64,000 nucleotides of DNA. It comes from Pseudoduganella dura (lineage in GTDB: Bacteria; Pseudomonadota; Gammaproteobacteria; Burkholderiales; Burkholderiaceae_D). The notes under the pieces were generated by a model that ran no database searches, was not told where the DNA came from, and saw only the letters and a program-made list of their open reading frames with translations. Both the position numbers and the translations under genes were made by a program. Shown one piece after another: positions 35,520 through 43,200 of the stretch. The DNA lies in assembly GCF_009727155.1 (NCBI RefSeq), contig NZ_WNWM01000002.1, positions 2,046,001 through 2,110,000 of the forward strand. The letters are read 5' to 3'. Numbering within the stretch: position 1 is the first letter of the stretch; each line of letters begins with the position of its first letter.

Positions 35520-37048
35520 TTCAAAAAATTCCCACAATTGCCAACATTTTTCCAAGCGTCAGCTTGGGCTTGCTGGTGCCCCAAATCCCCTCCACTCCAG
35601 CATTTCTGGTCACGTTGCGCTCTTGCGGATGCAAGATCGATCCATGCGCGATAACGCTCCTGCAGTTGACCTCGAGACATACCTGCCTTACAAGCGCCCA
35701 ACTTTCCGGCTCGATATTTTGCATCTTGGACCTTTTTATTGAGCTCATCACATTTTGGACCGGATGTGCAAAAATCTTCGATAGCGCTGCCGGCTGCTGA
35801 ACCAATTGTTCTTCCTATGCCAGGGTTGCCAAAACGGCCACCGATTGCGCCACCAATAATACCTCCCAGCTGGGCACCAGTTGCAGCCAATCCTTCCGGA
35901 TCAATAAATATGACTGGATTACCGCCAGCGTAGGCATATGTATTAACCCCGCCATCGATACCGATCGGATCACTCTGCACATACCTACCCAGCTGCGGAT
36001 CATACTCCCTGAAGTAATTGTAGAACAAATTACTCTCGCGATCGTAATACTGCCCCGGCATGCGCAGGTTGAACGTCAGCGCGCCCTTGCCGCTCGGATT
36101 CTCGTTCGGTGGCTGCAACCCGAACGGGTCGCCGTCATCCCAGCGCCAGCGGATGGCGCCATCGGTGGACTGTGTGATCATCCGCGGCGTGCCAAGGTGA
36201 TCGTTGAAGATATAGAACACGTTGGGCGTGAACACCTGGCTCGGTGCCGTGCCGGTCACGGTCTGCGTCAGCAGGGCTACCGGTTCATTGCCCAGGTAGA
36301 CGATTTCGCGCTGCATCCAACCCGTGCTCTTGCTGTACTCGCCGATCAGGTGGCCTTCTTCGTCGTACACGAACACGTCGCCGTTGCTTTTCTCGACCCG
36401 CTGGCCGAGGCCGTTGTAGCGCGACTGCATGACGGTACTGCCGTTGGTCACCTTGATCAGCCGCCCGCGTGGGCTATACCCGTACTGGATCGTACCGTCG
36501 TTCAGCAGGTTGCCGGCAGCGTCGTAAGTGTTCGACTTGGCCGGTGCCGGGCCCGTGGTGCTTACCAGCCGGTTGCTCGACGGGCTGATGGTAAGCGTAT
36601 GGGTCGTGGTGCCGGCTGTCATCGACAGGCGATTGTCGTTCAGGTCGTAGCTGTAGCGGTACGTGGACGTGCCCGTGGCCGAGACCAGCCGGTCCAGGTT
36701 ATCGTAATCGAACGCCTGTTTCCTGGTCGGCAGGCTCGTTCCGGTGTCGGTCGTCGCCGTGATGCGATTGGCCGCATCGAAGGTCAGCACGCGACGCAAT
36801 CCGGTCTTCGCGGGATCGCCGAGCCAGTACCAGTTCATCCGGCCATCGAGATCGAAGCCCCGGGCGTATTCATTCGGTTTGGCAGCAGTGTGATCTCCCC
36901 ACGCCCACCAGCGCGTCTGCCCCGTCGCGGTATATGTGATCCACTTTAGCAGCGGCGTACTCACGGCAGTGTTCGTGCCGGTACCGCTGGTATTGGCAGG
37001 ATTGAGCGTGATAGCGCTCAGCCGCCCCGCACTGTCGTAGTTGTACAC
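35516..37048 (-). CDS. RHS-repeat protein, 5'-truncated, with unrecognised C-terminal domain
   Basis: 510-aa C-terminal part of an RHS protein. YD repeats run over residues 1-230 (YNYDSAGRLSAITLNP, DYDNLDRLVSATGTSTYRYS), then the conserved core NDHLGTPRMITQ and FNLRMPGQYYDRESNLFYNYFREYDPQLGRYVQSDPIG to about 365, ending DPEGL at 387. Then come a glycine-zipper segment (390-421) and an 85-residue tail with six Cys, CWSGGDLGHQQAQADAWKNV near 480-500. The tail is the expected toxin. The open frame continues to 37117 without ATG and meets a stop, so the gene has lost its 5' two-thirds. Secretion would need a full-length partner. Confidence 0.8.
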   Translation of the reverse strand: MYNYDSAGRLSAITLNPANTSGTGTNTAVSTPLLKWITYTATGQTRWWAWGDHTAAKPNEYARGFDLDGRMNWYWLGDPAKTGLRRVLTFDAANRITATTDTGTSLPTRKQAFDYDNLDRLVSATGTSTYRYSYDLNDNRLSMTAGTTTHTLTISPSSNRLVSTTGPAPAKSNTYDAAGNLLNDGTIQYGYSPRGRLIKVTNGSTVMQSRYNGLGQRVEKSNGDVFVYDEEGHLIGEYSKSTGWMQREIVYLGNEPVALLTQTVTGTAPSQVFTPNVFYIFNDHLGTPRMITQSTDGAIRWRWDDGDPFGLQPPNENPSGKGALTFNLRMPGQYYDRESNLFYNYFREYDPQLGRYVQSDPIGIDGGVNTYAYAGGNPVIFIDPEGLAATGAQLGGIIGGAIGGRFGNPGIGRTIGSAAGSAIEDFCTSGPKCDELNKKVQDAKYRAGKLGACKAGMSRGQLQERYRAWIDLASARAQRDQKCWSGGDLGHQQAQADAWKNVGNCGNFLK

Positions 37049-37143
37049 GAGCCGGTTGCCCGAGGGGTAGGTAACCGTCTTGATCTTGCCGGCCTCGACG
37101 CCTGAACTGCCTCGTCTTCACATCAATCCGTGAAGAACCTTTT

Positions 37144-38808
37144 TTACAGCCCCCGCGCCGCGGCGGCCTTCAGCGTTTGCGCAATCCACGCCATCGCTTC
37201 CGGCACGTCGTAATTGCCGGCATGCGGCTGGTTCCACGCCAGCCGGTAGTTCACCTCCTGCACCTTCGGATCGGCCTGCAGGGCGCGCGTGAGATTGATC
37301 GACACGGTGAAGGCCGTGTCGCGATCGCGGGTGCCGTGCCGCACGTACCAGTATGGCGCCGTCTCGGCGGTGGTACCGATATAGGCCAGCGGGTTGATCA
37401 GCTTCACCTGCCCCATGACCGGCGTAGTGGCGAGGCTGAAGTGACGGCTGCCGGTGATGCCGGTATCGTCGTAGCCGATGCCGTCGCCGTGCACGTCGTT
37501 GTTGTCCCAGGCGTACTCGGTGAAGTTGCTGTATTTCTGGCTGGCCGTGCCGAAAAGGTTCGATTCGCCGCTGGCCGCCGTGATTGTCATGCCGGTCTGG
37601 TCGAACGCCGGCGCGGCCTTCAGCGTGGCTTGCGTGGCCACGAACTTCAGGTATTTGGCCATGTCGATCGATACCACTTTCTTCGTGCCGTTGTCCACGT
37701 CGAGCCAGTCGTTGGTATAGGTGCCGGTTGTGGGACCGCTCGCATACGTCATCTGCTCGCCCAGGTCCGGAATCGTGCCGCCGGCGGCCATGTACACCTC
37801 GGCCGAACGGGTTACTTCCTGCCGGATCTGGTCCATCATGTTGTCGGAGTTGAGTGCGGCGCCGCTACCGTTGGCCAGCTTCAGGCCCTGCTGGTAGGCG
37901 GGGAATTTTGCCGCCAGCTGCGCGCTGCCGGCTGGATTGGGATTGCGGCCCACCGCGGCGCGCGTGCCGAACGTGGTGTACAGCCATTCGTAGGCCAGGT
38001 CGGCATTGCCCAGGTCCGTGATCGGGCAATACGCATTGATCGCGAGCACGTCGTCGCGCAGTGTGCTGCCGCCGTTCGCGTCAATGCCCGCGGCGCCGGC
38101 CGAGGCCAGGTATGGCAGGTAATCGGGGCTGTTGCCGGAAGTGCCGATGATCGACGACAGTCCACCGCCGCCGCTGGTGCCGTTGACCACGATGCGGCTG
38201 GCGCTGCCCGGCATGCGCGCATCGTTCAGGCGCAGGTAGCGGATTGCCGCTTTCGCATCAACCACCTGGGATGGCACCTTGCCGGGATAGCTGCCGTCCG
38301 CCGCCGTCAGGCCGCGGCCGCGCGTGGCCACGTCGATATAGACGTAACCAGCCTTCAGTGCGGCGCCCACGTTGCTGGTGGTACTGTTGAAGCTGGCGCC
38401 ATCGGCGACGCTGGCCTTGATGTAGCTGGCAAACCAGCCGCTGTTGTTGACGGCGAAGTACAGCGCCGTATCCGTGTTGGCGGCAACGCTTTCCGGCACG
38501 AAGATGTTCATGCTCTGGTAGCCGCATGTCGGGTTGGCGATCGTGCTGCTGGCCCCTGTCAGGCTTGTCTGCGTAGCCGACATGGCGACCGGCTTCGCCA
38601 CATAGCACACCTCCTTGTACCAGCGCACCGGCACCTGCACGCCGTCGATCGTGATGTTGATCGTGGTGTATTTCGTGCTGTCGAACGCCAGTGCGCTGTC
38701 GGAAACGCCAACGAGCGCGTTGTCGTTATCCGATCCGCATGCGGTCAGTGCCAGCAGCATGGCCGCAGCGGCGGCGCAGGCTTTCAACGGGGTGTTTTTT
38801 TGATGCAT
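37144..38808 (-). CDS. Tannase-like alpha/beta-hydrolase lipoprotein
   Basis: 554-aa secreted protein. The N-terminus MHQKNTPLKACAAAAAMLLA followed by LTACGS is a lipoprotein signal with lipobox Cys near residue 24. The hydrolase core has the nucleophile loop NGTSGGGGLSSIIG near 208, an Asp in RHGTRDRDTAF near 497 and a His in WNQPHAGNYD near 530. This arrangement fits the bacterial subtype B tannase/feruloyl esterase-like group, acting on aromatic esters; the substrate is unproven. Its 3' end is duplicated at 32631-32687. Confidence 0.75.
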   Translation of the reverse strand: MHQKNTPLKACAAAAAMLLALTACGSDNDNALVGVSDSALAFDSTKYTTINITIDGVQVPVRWYKEVCYVAKPVAMSATQTSLTGASSTIANPTCGYQSMNIFVPESVAANTDTALYFAVNNSGWFASYIKASVADGASFNSTTSNVGAALKAGYVYIDVATRGRGLTAADGSYPGKVPSQVVDAKAAIRYLRLNDARMPGSASRIVVNGTSGGGGLSSIIGTSGNSPDYLPYLASAGAAGIDANGGSTLRDDVLAINAYCPITDLGNADLAYEWLYTTFGTRAAVGRNPNPAGSAQLAAKFPAYQQGLKLANGSGAALNSDNMMDQIRQEVTRSAEVYMAAGGTIPDLGEQMTYASGPTTGTYTNDWLDVDNGTKKVVSIDMAKYLKFVATQATLKAAPAFDQTGMTITAASGESNLFGTASQKYSNFTEYAWDNNDVHGDGIGYDDTGITGSRHFSLATTPVMGQVKLINPLAYIGTTAETAPYWYVRHGTRDRDTAFTVSINLTRALQADPKVQEVNYRLAWNQPHAGNYDVPEAMAWIAQTLKAAAARGL

Positions 38809-39159
38809 GAAGTCTCCTGGTTGTAATGGTGAATGCGCGTAGGCGCACGCTGCCCTGGCACGACGATGCCGGGCAAAAAGGGCGAAAAGGGAAAACTGGC
38901 GAGCCGGGTGGCGCGGCTATGTGCAGGCCGCCGGGGCGGACAACGGAATCGGAGCGGTGCGGTGGAACTGCGGTGTCATGTTCGTCTCCTCGCGGCGGCC
39001 GACCGGCTGCCGGTGTTTGCGCCGGGTGCACCTGCTGCGGCCACGGCTGTGTCGAGGAAAGTATATGCGGGCCCTTTCGGGCCACGATTGCGTTTCGCTG
39101 CTTGAAGAATGCTTTTTACTTATCGGTCTCGGTGCGCCGTGGTGCGCTGCCGGATCGCG
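38809..39159. other. Intergenic region before the tannase-like gene
   Basis: 351 bp between two minus-strand genes. It holds the tannase-like gene's promoter and CCAGGAGACTTC ribosome site (just above 38808). No supported gene; overlapping long open frames have the Arg/Pro-rich look of GC-driven shadows. Confidence 0.5.
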
Positions 39160-39963
39160 TCAGCTGCCGCAACCACCACCGCCGCAGCCGCCGCCACAAC
39201 CGCTGCCGCAACTGCTGCCGCCATCGCTGCTGTCGCAGCCTGCGGTGGCGGGATCGCAGGCATCGCCGGCGCCGTGCACGACGCTGGCGAAAGTCCCGTT
39301 GCCCTCATGCTGTCTGCAGCGCTGCAGCCATTGGTCGTAATCCTCCTGCGCGATCAGCCCTGCGGCAAGCAGGAAATCCGGCTCCGCCGCGGGATGGGCT
39401 TGCGCCGTATCGGCTGGCCGTCCCCGCCGGTTCATCGGCGAAAAAATCACCGAATTGCCGCGCGCCTGCCAGGCAAAGCCGTCCGGCATGCGCAGCGCGT
39501 GGTCCGTGGCGAACAGGCTCGGCACGTAGGGGCCCGCCAGTGCAAGGTCATCCAGCGCGCGAGCGGTGACCAGGGACATTGCCATCGGCAGCATCATGCC
39601 GCCGCCCATGTCGGCCGCTTCTACATGGGGAATTCGCCGGCCGAAATGCCGTTCGCAAAAGTCGTCCAGCGAGGCGGGAGAGTAACGCAGCCATGCGTGC
39701 CAGACCGAGTCCGCCGCCTTGGAAGGCAACGCACAAGGACGGTTGCTGCGCTCGACGCACTCGAAGAAAACCAGCAGCGCGTCGGCGGCACGGGCGTAAA
39801 AAAAGGCATCGCTCGGGATGCCTTGGAATTCGAAGCGCGCGGTGCGCGACCAGTAATCGTATAGCCCGGGGGGCATGTCGCACAGCAGCCTGCGCCGGGG
39901 TGAAGTGATGCGAAGACCGATGGCGCGGGCGGCGCGAAGCGTACTTGAAAGCTGCTTCAGCAT
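39160..39963 (-). CDS. GRDP-like protein with Cys/Gly-rich tail
   Basis: 267-aa protein. The middle contains SVWHAWLRYSPASLDDFCER then HFGRRIPHVE (residues 85-115), resembling the glycine-rich domain protein (GRDP/DUF1399) signature of WH...L....FC...FGR.I.H. The last 30 residues are nearly all Gly, Ser and Cys (CDSSDGGSSCGSGCGGGCGG and on). ATG 39963 is chosen because GGAG lies six bases upstream; an upstream start would add 11 residues. No signal peptide is evident. Function unknown; the Cys tail could bind metal or be modified. Confidence 0.65.
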   Translation of the reverse strand: MLKQLSSTLRAARAIGLRITSPRRRLLCDMPPGLYDYWSRTARFEFQGIPSDAFFYARAADALLVFFECVERSNRPCALPSKAADSVWHAWLRYSPASLDDFCERHFGRRIPHVEAADMGGGMMLPMAMSLVTARALDDLALAGPYVPSLFATDHALRMPDGFAWQARGNSVIFSPMNRRGRPADTAQAHPAAEPDFLLAAGLIAQEDYDQWLQRCRQHEGNGTFASVVHGAGDACDPATAGCDSSDGGSSCGSGCGGGCGGGGCGS

Positions 39964-40178
39964 GCTGATCTCCTTTGTCGTTTTTCTTGAGGTCATGCTA
40001 GGCCATGTTCATGACGGGTCCGTGACATGCGAAGCCGTGCTTGACCGGCGTCAGCCCTGTGCCGCGCGGCCGTCAGGAGCGCCTGCGCAGGGGCGTGTCG
40101 AGATTGCGTTCGTTACCTGGAGGTTGCTCTACTTATTGGGCGGAAGTGCGACAACGATATGGAAGGGCTGCGTGATGT

Positions 40179-40217
40179 AAAAATGGCGCCGGCATGCCAA
40201 CGGCATGACCGGCGCCA
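40179..40217 (-). terminator. Intrinsic terminator of the PEP-CTERM gene
   Basis: Near-perfect stem TGGCGCCGGCATGCC (40184-40198) with GGCATGACCGGCGCCA (40202-40217), one bulged A, followed on the minus strand by TTTTT (40183-40179). It starts 19 bp after the gene's stop. Confidence 0.85.
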
Positions 40218-40235
40218 CGTGACGACAAAAGTCGC

Positions 40236-40901
40236 TCAGACCGTTTCAACTTCCTTCCTGCGGCGGCGCGCGGCAAAGCCGACCAGCGCCAGGCCACCGG
40301 CCAGCATCGCATACGTTGCCGGTTCCGGCACTGGATTGATGGCGATATCGGAATTGAAGCGCAGCGAGCCGTACAGGCTTGGACCGTATGGGCCATTTGC
40401 CTCGTCATATTGACGGAAGTCGACGGCGAAGCTTTCCAGATCGCCGGTCACGCCATAGCTGATTTCCAGCACATTGAACCAGCCGTACAGCCGATTGTTG
40501 CCGCGGCCGTTGCCGGACACATCCAGACCCGGACGGGTCGGCGAATTAAACGGGAAGCGGGTGGCGCGGTCGTAAAAACCGGCCTGCAATGCCTGGCCAT
40601 CGTTGGTATTCGTGACCGGATTATAGCTTGGCGCCGCGAACTGGAAAGTCCAGGAGTCGCCGCCATCGTAGCTGATCTGAACACCGCTTTCCGCCGTGCC
40701 GTAATTCGCACTGGAAAAGAAAATCCCTTGGTCGCCATGCGTCCATGTCACTTCGGGCACGCCGATACCGCCGCCGACATAGCTGCCCGGTTCCGTGTGC
40801 AGATAAACACTGGCGCTATTGGCAATCGCGGCATGGCTCAGCGACGAGCACAGCAATGCGGCGATCGGAGCGAATCGAAACAGTTTCATCAAAGAAGTCA
40901 T
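40236..40901 (-). CDS. PEP-CTERM sorting-domain exported protein
   Basis: 221-aa secreted protein. Signal peptide at residues 1-25 (KLFRFAPIAALLCSSLSHA). The C-terminus is the PEP-CTERM tripartite signal: VPEPATYAMLAGGLALVGFA then RRRRKEVETV, which an exosortase recognises. The body has no known domain; it contains many aromatic and Gly residues. ATG 40901 is preferred because AGGA sits seven bases upstream. Family proteins go to the outer surface or exopolysaccharide matrix; the exosortase gene is not in this window. The 230 bp upstream is strongly AT-rich. Confidence 0.88.
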   Translation of the reverse strand: MTSLMKLFRFAPIAALLCSSLSHAAIANSASVYLHTEPGSYVGGGIGVPEVTWTHGDQGIFFSSANYGTAESGVQISYDGGDSWTFQFAAPSYNPVTNTNDGQALQAGFYDRATRFPFNSPTRPGLDVSGNGRGNNRLYGWFNVLEISYGVTGDLESFAVDFRQYDEANGPYGPSLYGSLRFNSDIAINPVPEPATYAMLAGGLALVGFAARRRRKEVETV

Positions 40902-41130
40902 TTTTATCCTAATGGCTTGAAGTTATGTGTAGAGAACTACATTAAAAATTATATAACACTTCATAAGAAATGTTATTTTTTTCATAACTACTTATTAGGA
41001 AGTAATTCGTGACTTTTATATTACTACTAATGAAGCAAAGCACCCGGTCGTTTATTCAAAACACGCACCATTGCTGCCTGTATCGAATTGCGCTGCAGGC
41101 AAATAAAGAAAACGCATTCGATAACCGATC

Positions 41131-41907
41131 TCAGTGCCGCCCGGCCGTCAGGAACAGCACGATTGCCACGCCCAGCGCGATCAGCAGCACCTGCGGCACG
41201 GTTTCCTTCATCGTGGCGCGGCGCTGCATCTGCGGCATCAGGTCGCTGACGGCGATATAGATGAAGCCGGACGACGCGAACACCAGCACATAGGGAATCA
41301 GGTTGCTGGCGCGGTCCAGCGTGAAATAGCCGAGCAGGCCGCCGGCCACGGCCAGCAGGCTGCACAGCAGATTGTAGATATAGGCCCGCGTGCGCGAAAA
41401 CCCGGCGTTGAGCAGCACGATGAAGTCGCCGATCTCCTGCGGGATTTCATGGGCGATGATGGCCACGGCGGCCACGATGCCCAGGTGCGGGTCGGCCAGG
41501 AACGCGGCGGCGATCAGGATGCCGTCGGTGAAATTGTGCATGCCGTCGCCGACGAGGATCATCCAGCCGGCGCGGCCGGCTTCGTGCGCGTCGTGACCGT
41601 GCGCGTGATGGTGGCCGTCGCCTTCGTGGTGGTGCGAGTGGCGCAGGATCGCCAGCTTTTCCAGCATGAAGAATGTCAGCAGGCCGGCCAGCAGCGTGGC
41701 GAACAGCGTGCGCGGGTCGGCGCCGGATTCAAACGCCTCCGGCAGCGCGTGCAGCAGCGACGTGGACAGCATGATGCCCACCGACAGGCTGACCATCCGC
41801 TCGACGACCCGCGACAGCAGCGTGAATGAAAACAGCGCCGCCGCCGTAATGCTGGCCGCGCCGGCGAGCGTGGTCGCCAGCAGGATTGAAATGAGTACGG
41901 GGTCGAT
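41131..41907 (-). CDS. ZIP family metal transporter lacking a canonical start codon
   Basis: About 258 aa, eight helices, divalent-metal (Zn/Fe) uptake or efflux. Helix IV/V carry the metal site VGDGMHNFTDGILIAAAF and AIIAHEIPQEIGDF; a His-rich loop HSHHHEGDGHHHAHGHDAH lies at about 90-108. The first ATG in frame (41796) would remove helix I. The frame upstream encodes a typical ZIP first helix (DPVLISILLATTLAGAASIT) but has no ATG, GTG or TTG back to a stop. ATC at 41907, seven bases after AGAGG, is the best start. Confidence 0.85.
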   Translation of the reverse strand: MDPVLISILLATTLAGAASITAAALFSFTLLSRVVERMVSLSVGIMLSTSLLHALPEAFESGADPRTLFATLLAGLLTFFMLEKLAILRHSHHHEGDGHHHAHGHDAHEAGRAGWMILVGDGMHNFTDGILIAAAFLADPHLGIVAAVAIIAHEIPQEIGDFIVLLNAGFSRTRAYIYNLLCSLLAVAGGLLGYFTLDRASNLIPYVLVFASSGFIYIAVSDLMPQMQRRATMKETVPQVLLIALGVAIVLFLTAGRH

Positions 41908-42050
41908 TTTGGAGCCTCTTGTGCGCTTTACTGCGCGCGCAACACCGGGGCCCGGGCAGCGCGCAAACCGGACATTTTACCGTCCAGCCCGCGCTTCTGC
42001 TGAAAATACAGTATCAATAAGAGAAAAACAGGGGCGGCAACCGGGCTGTA

Positions 42051-42926
42051 TCAGGCCACGCCGTGCTGCTTGAACCAGTCCAGCGCCCGCTTCCAGCCAT
42101 CCTTCGCATCCGCTTCCACGTAGCTCGGGCGGTAGTCGGCATGGAAGGCGTGGCCGGCGTTTTCATAGATGACGAACGTGGAACCGGACTTTCCTTTCGC
42201 CAGCTCGGCCTTCATCTTTTCCACGGAGTCCAGCGGAATGCCGGTGTCCTTGGCGCCATACAGGCCCAGGACCGGCGCCTTCAGCGTGGCAGCCACGTCG
42301 ACAGGATGCTTGGGCGTATTGGGAGTGGATTCCCCTAGCAACCTCCCGTACCATGCCACGCCGGCCTTCACTGCCGGGTTGTGCACGGCATACAGCCACG
42401 TGATGCGGCCGCCCCAGCAGAAACCGGTGATGCCCAGCTTGTCCGCCGAGCCGCCGTTCTGGCCGGCCCATGCCACGATCGCATCCAGGTCCTTGAACAC
42501 CTGGATATCCGGCGTCTTGCTGATGATGTTCTTTTGCAGGTCGGCGATCGACGCTTCCTTCTGCGGATCGCCCTGGCGCGCGAACAGGTTCGGCGCCAGC
42601 GCCAGGTAGCCCTGCTTTGCAAAACGGCGCGCCACATCGGCGATGTGTTCGTGCACGCCGAAGATCTCGGAAATCACGAGGATCACGGGCAGCCCGGCCT
42701 TGCCGGCGGGCTGGGCGCGGTACACCGGGACCGGATAGCCGTCGACGGTCACCGTCACGGTGCCGGCGGTGAGGCCTTCGCTGTCGGTCTTCACCACCGT
42801 TTCGGCGCTGACGGGCAGCACGGCGGCGGCGAAGCCGGTTCCCAGCGCGGCCTTCAGCAGGTCGCGGCGGCTGATGCCTTCCGCTTCACCGATCAGGCTG
42901 GCGGCATCGTTGTGCAGGTCTTTCAT
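42051..42926 (-). CDS. Dienelactone hydrolase family protein with Tat signal
   Basis: 291-aa alpha/beta hydrolase. The N-terminus has SRRDLLKAALGTGFAAAVLP (residues 19-38), a twin-arginine export signal. The hydrolase domain shows the Cys nucleophile in GITGFCWGGRITWLYA near 180, then GAKDTGIP near 230 and the His in YENAGHAFHADYRPSY near 262: the dienelactone hydrolase Cys-Asp-His triad. Substrate unknown; periplasmic members need not act on dienelactone. ATG 42926 follows GGAGAATCC. Confidence 0.9.
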   Translation of the reverse strand: MKDLHNDAASLIGEAEGISRRDLLKAALGTGFAAAVLPVSAETVVKTDSEGLTAGTVTVTVDGYPVPVYRAQPAGKAGLPVILVISEIFGVHEHIADVARRFAKQGYLALAPNLFARQGDPQKEASIADLQKNIISKTPDIQVFKDLDAIVAWAGQNGGSADKLGITGFCWGGRITWLYAVHNPAVKAGVAWYGRLLGESTPNTPKHPVDVAATLKAPVLGLYGAKDTGIPLDSVEKMKAELAKGKSGSTFVIYENAGHAFHADYRPSYVEADAKDGWKRALDWFKQHGVA

Positions 42927-42987
42927 GGATTCTCCGGGAGTAATGTATTGGGAAATTGAAACACAGCGGTAGTAAAAAGCCAACAAC

Positions 42988-43052
42988 AAAAAACCCGGGA
43001 CAGACCTATGTTTAGAAGAAATTTCCTTTAAACAGGGGTCTGTCCCGGGTTT
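42988..43052 (-). terminator. Long intrinsic terminator downstream of polA
   Basis: Perfect 16-bp arms AAACCCGGGACAGACC (42991-43006) and GGTCTGTCCCGGGTTT (43037-43052), extended inward by TGTTTA/TAAACA. On the minus strand it is followed by TTTGTTGTTG, so the T-run is TTTTTT. It lies about 140 bp past the polA stop, beyond the 37-bp repeats. Confidence 0.8.
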
Positions 43053-43089
43053 CATGGCCCGGGTACCCGAAATGCAGTGCCGAATGTAC

Positions 43090-43200
43090 GGAGGCCCCTG
43101 CAGACGCATGCGCAAACTCAATGGGCGGAGGCCCCTGCCGACGCATGCGCAAATTCAATGGACGGAGGCCCCTGCCGACGCATGCGTCGTCAGTGGGCCT
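43090..43200. repeat. Three tandem 37-bp repeats at the polA 3' end
   Basis: Units start at 43090, 43127 and 43164 with GGAGGCCCCTGC and contain GACGCATGCG. Units 1 and 2 differ at four positions; unit 3 matches only its first 23 bases and then enters the polA coding end. No spacer exists, so not CRISPR. Each unit has a palindromic GCATGC core. Role unknown. Confidence 0.75.

Noticed and set aside
36197..36949. Plus-strand open frame opposite rhs
   Set aside because: A near-identical open frame appears opposite rhs fragment A, as expected of a shadow of duplicated DNA.
38826..39569. Plus-strand open frames between the tannase-like and GRDP-like genes
   Set aside because: Arg/Gly/Pro-rich translations partly antisense to the GRDP-like gene, without a ribosome site.
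43090..43200. CRISPR-like array near polA
   Set aside because: Repeats are head to tail with no variable spacers, and no cas genes are present.
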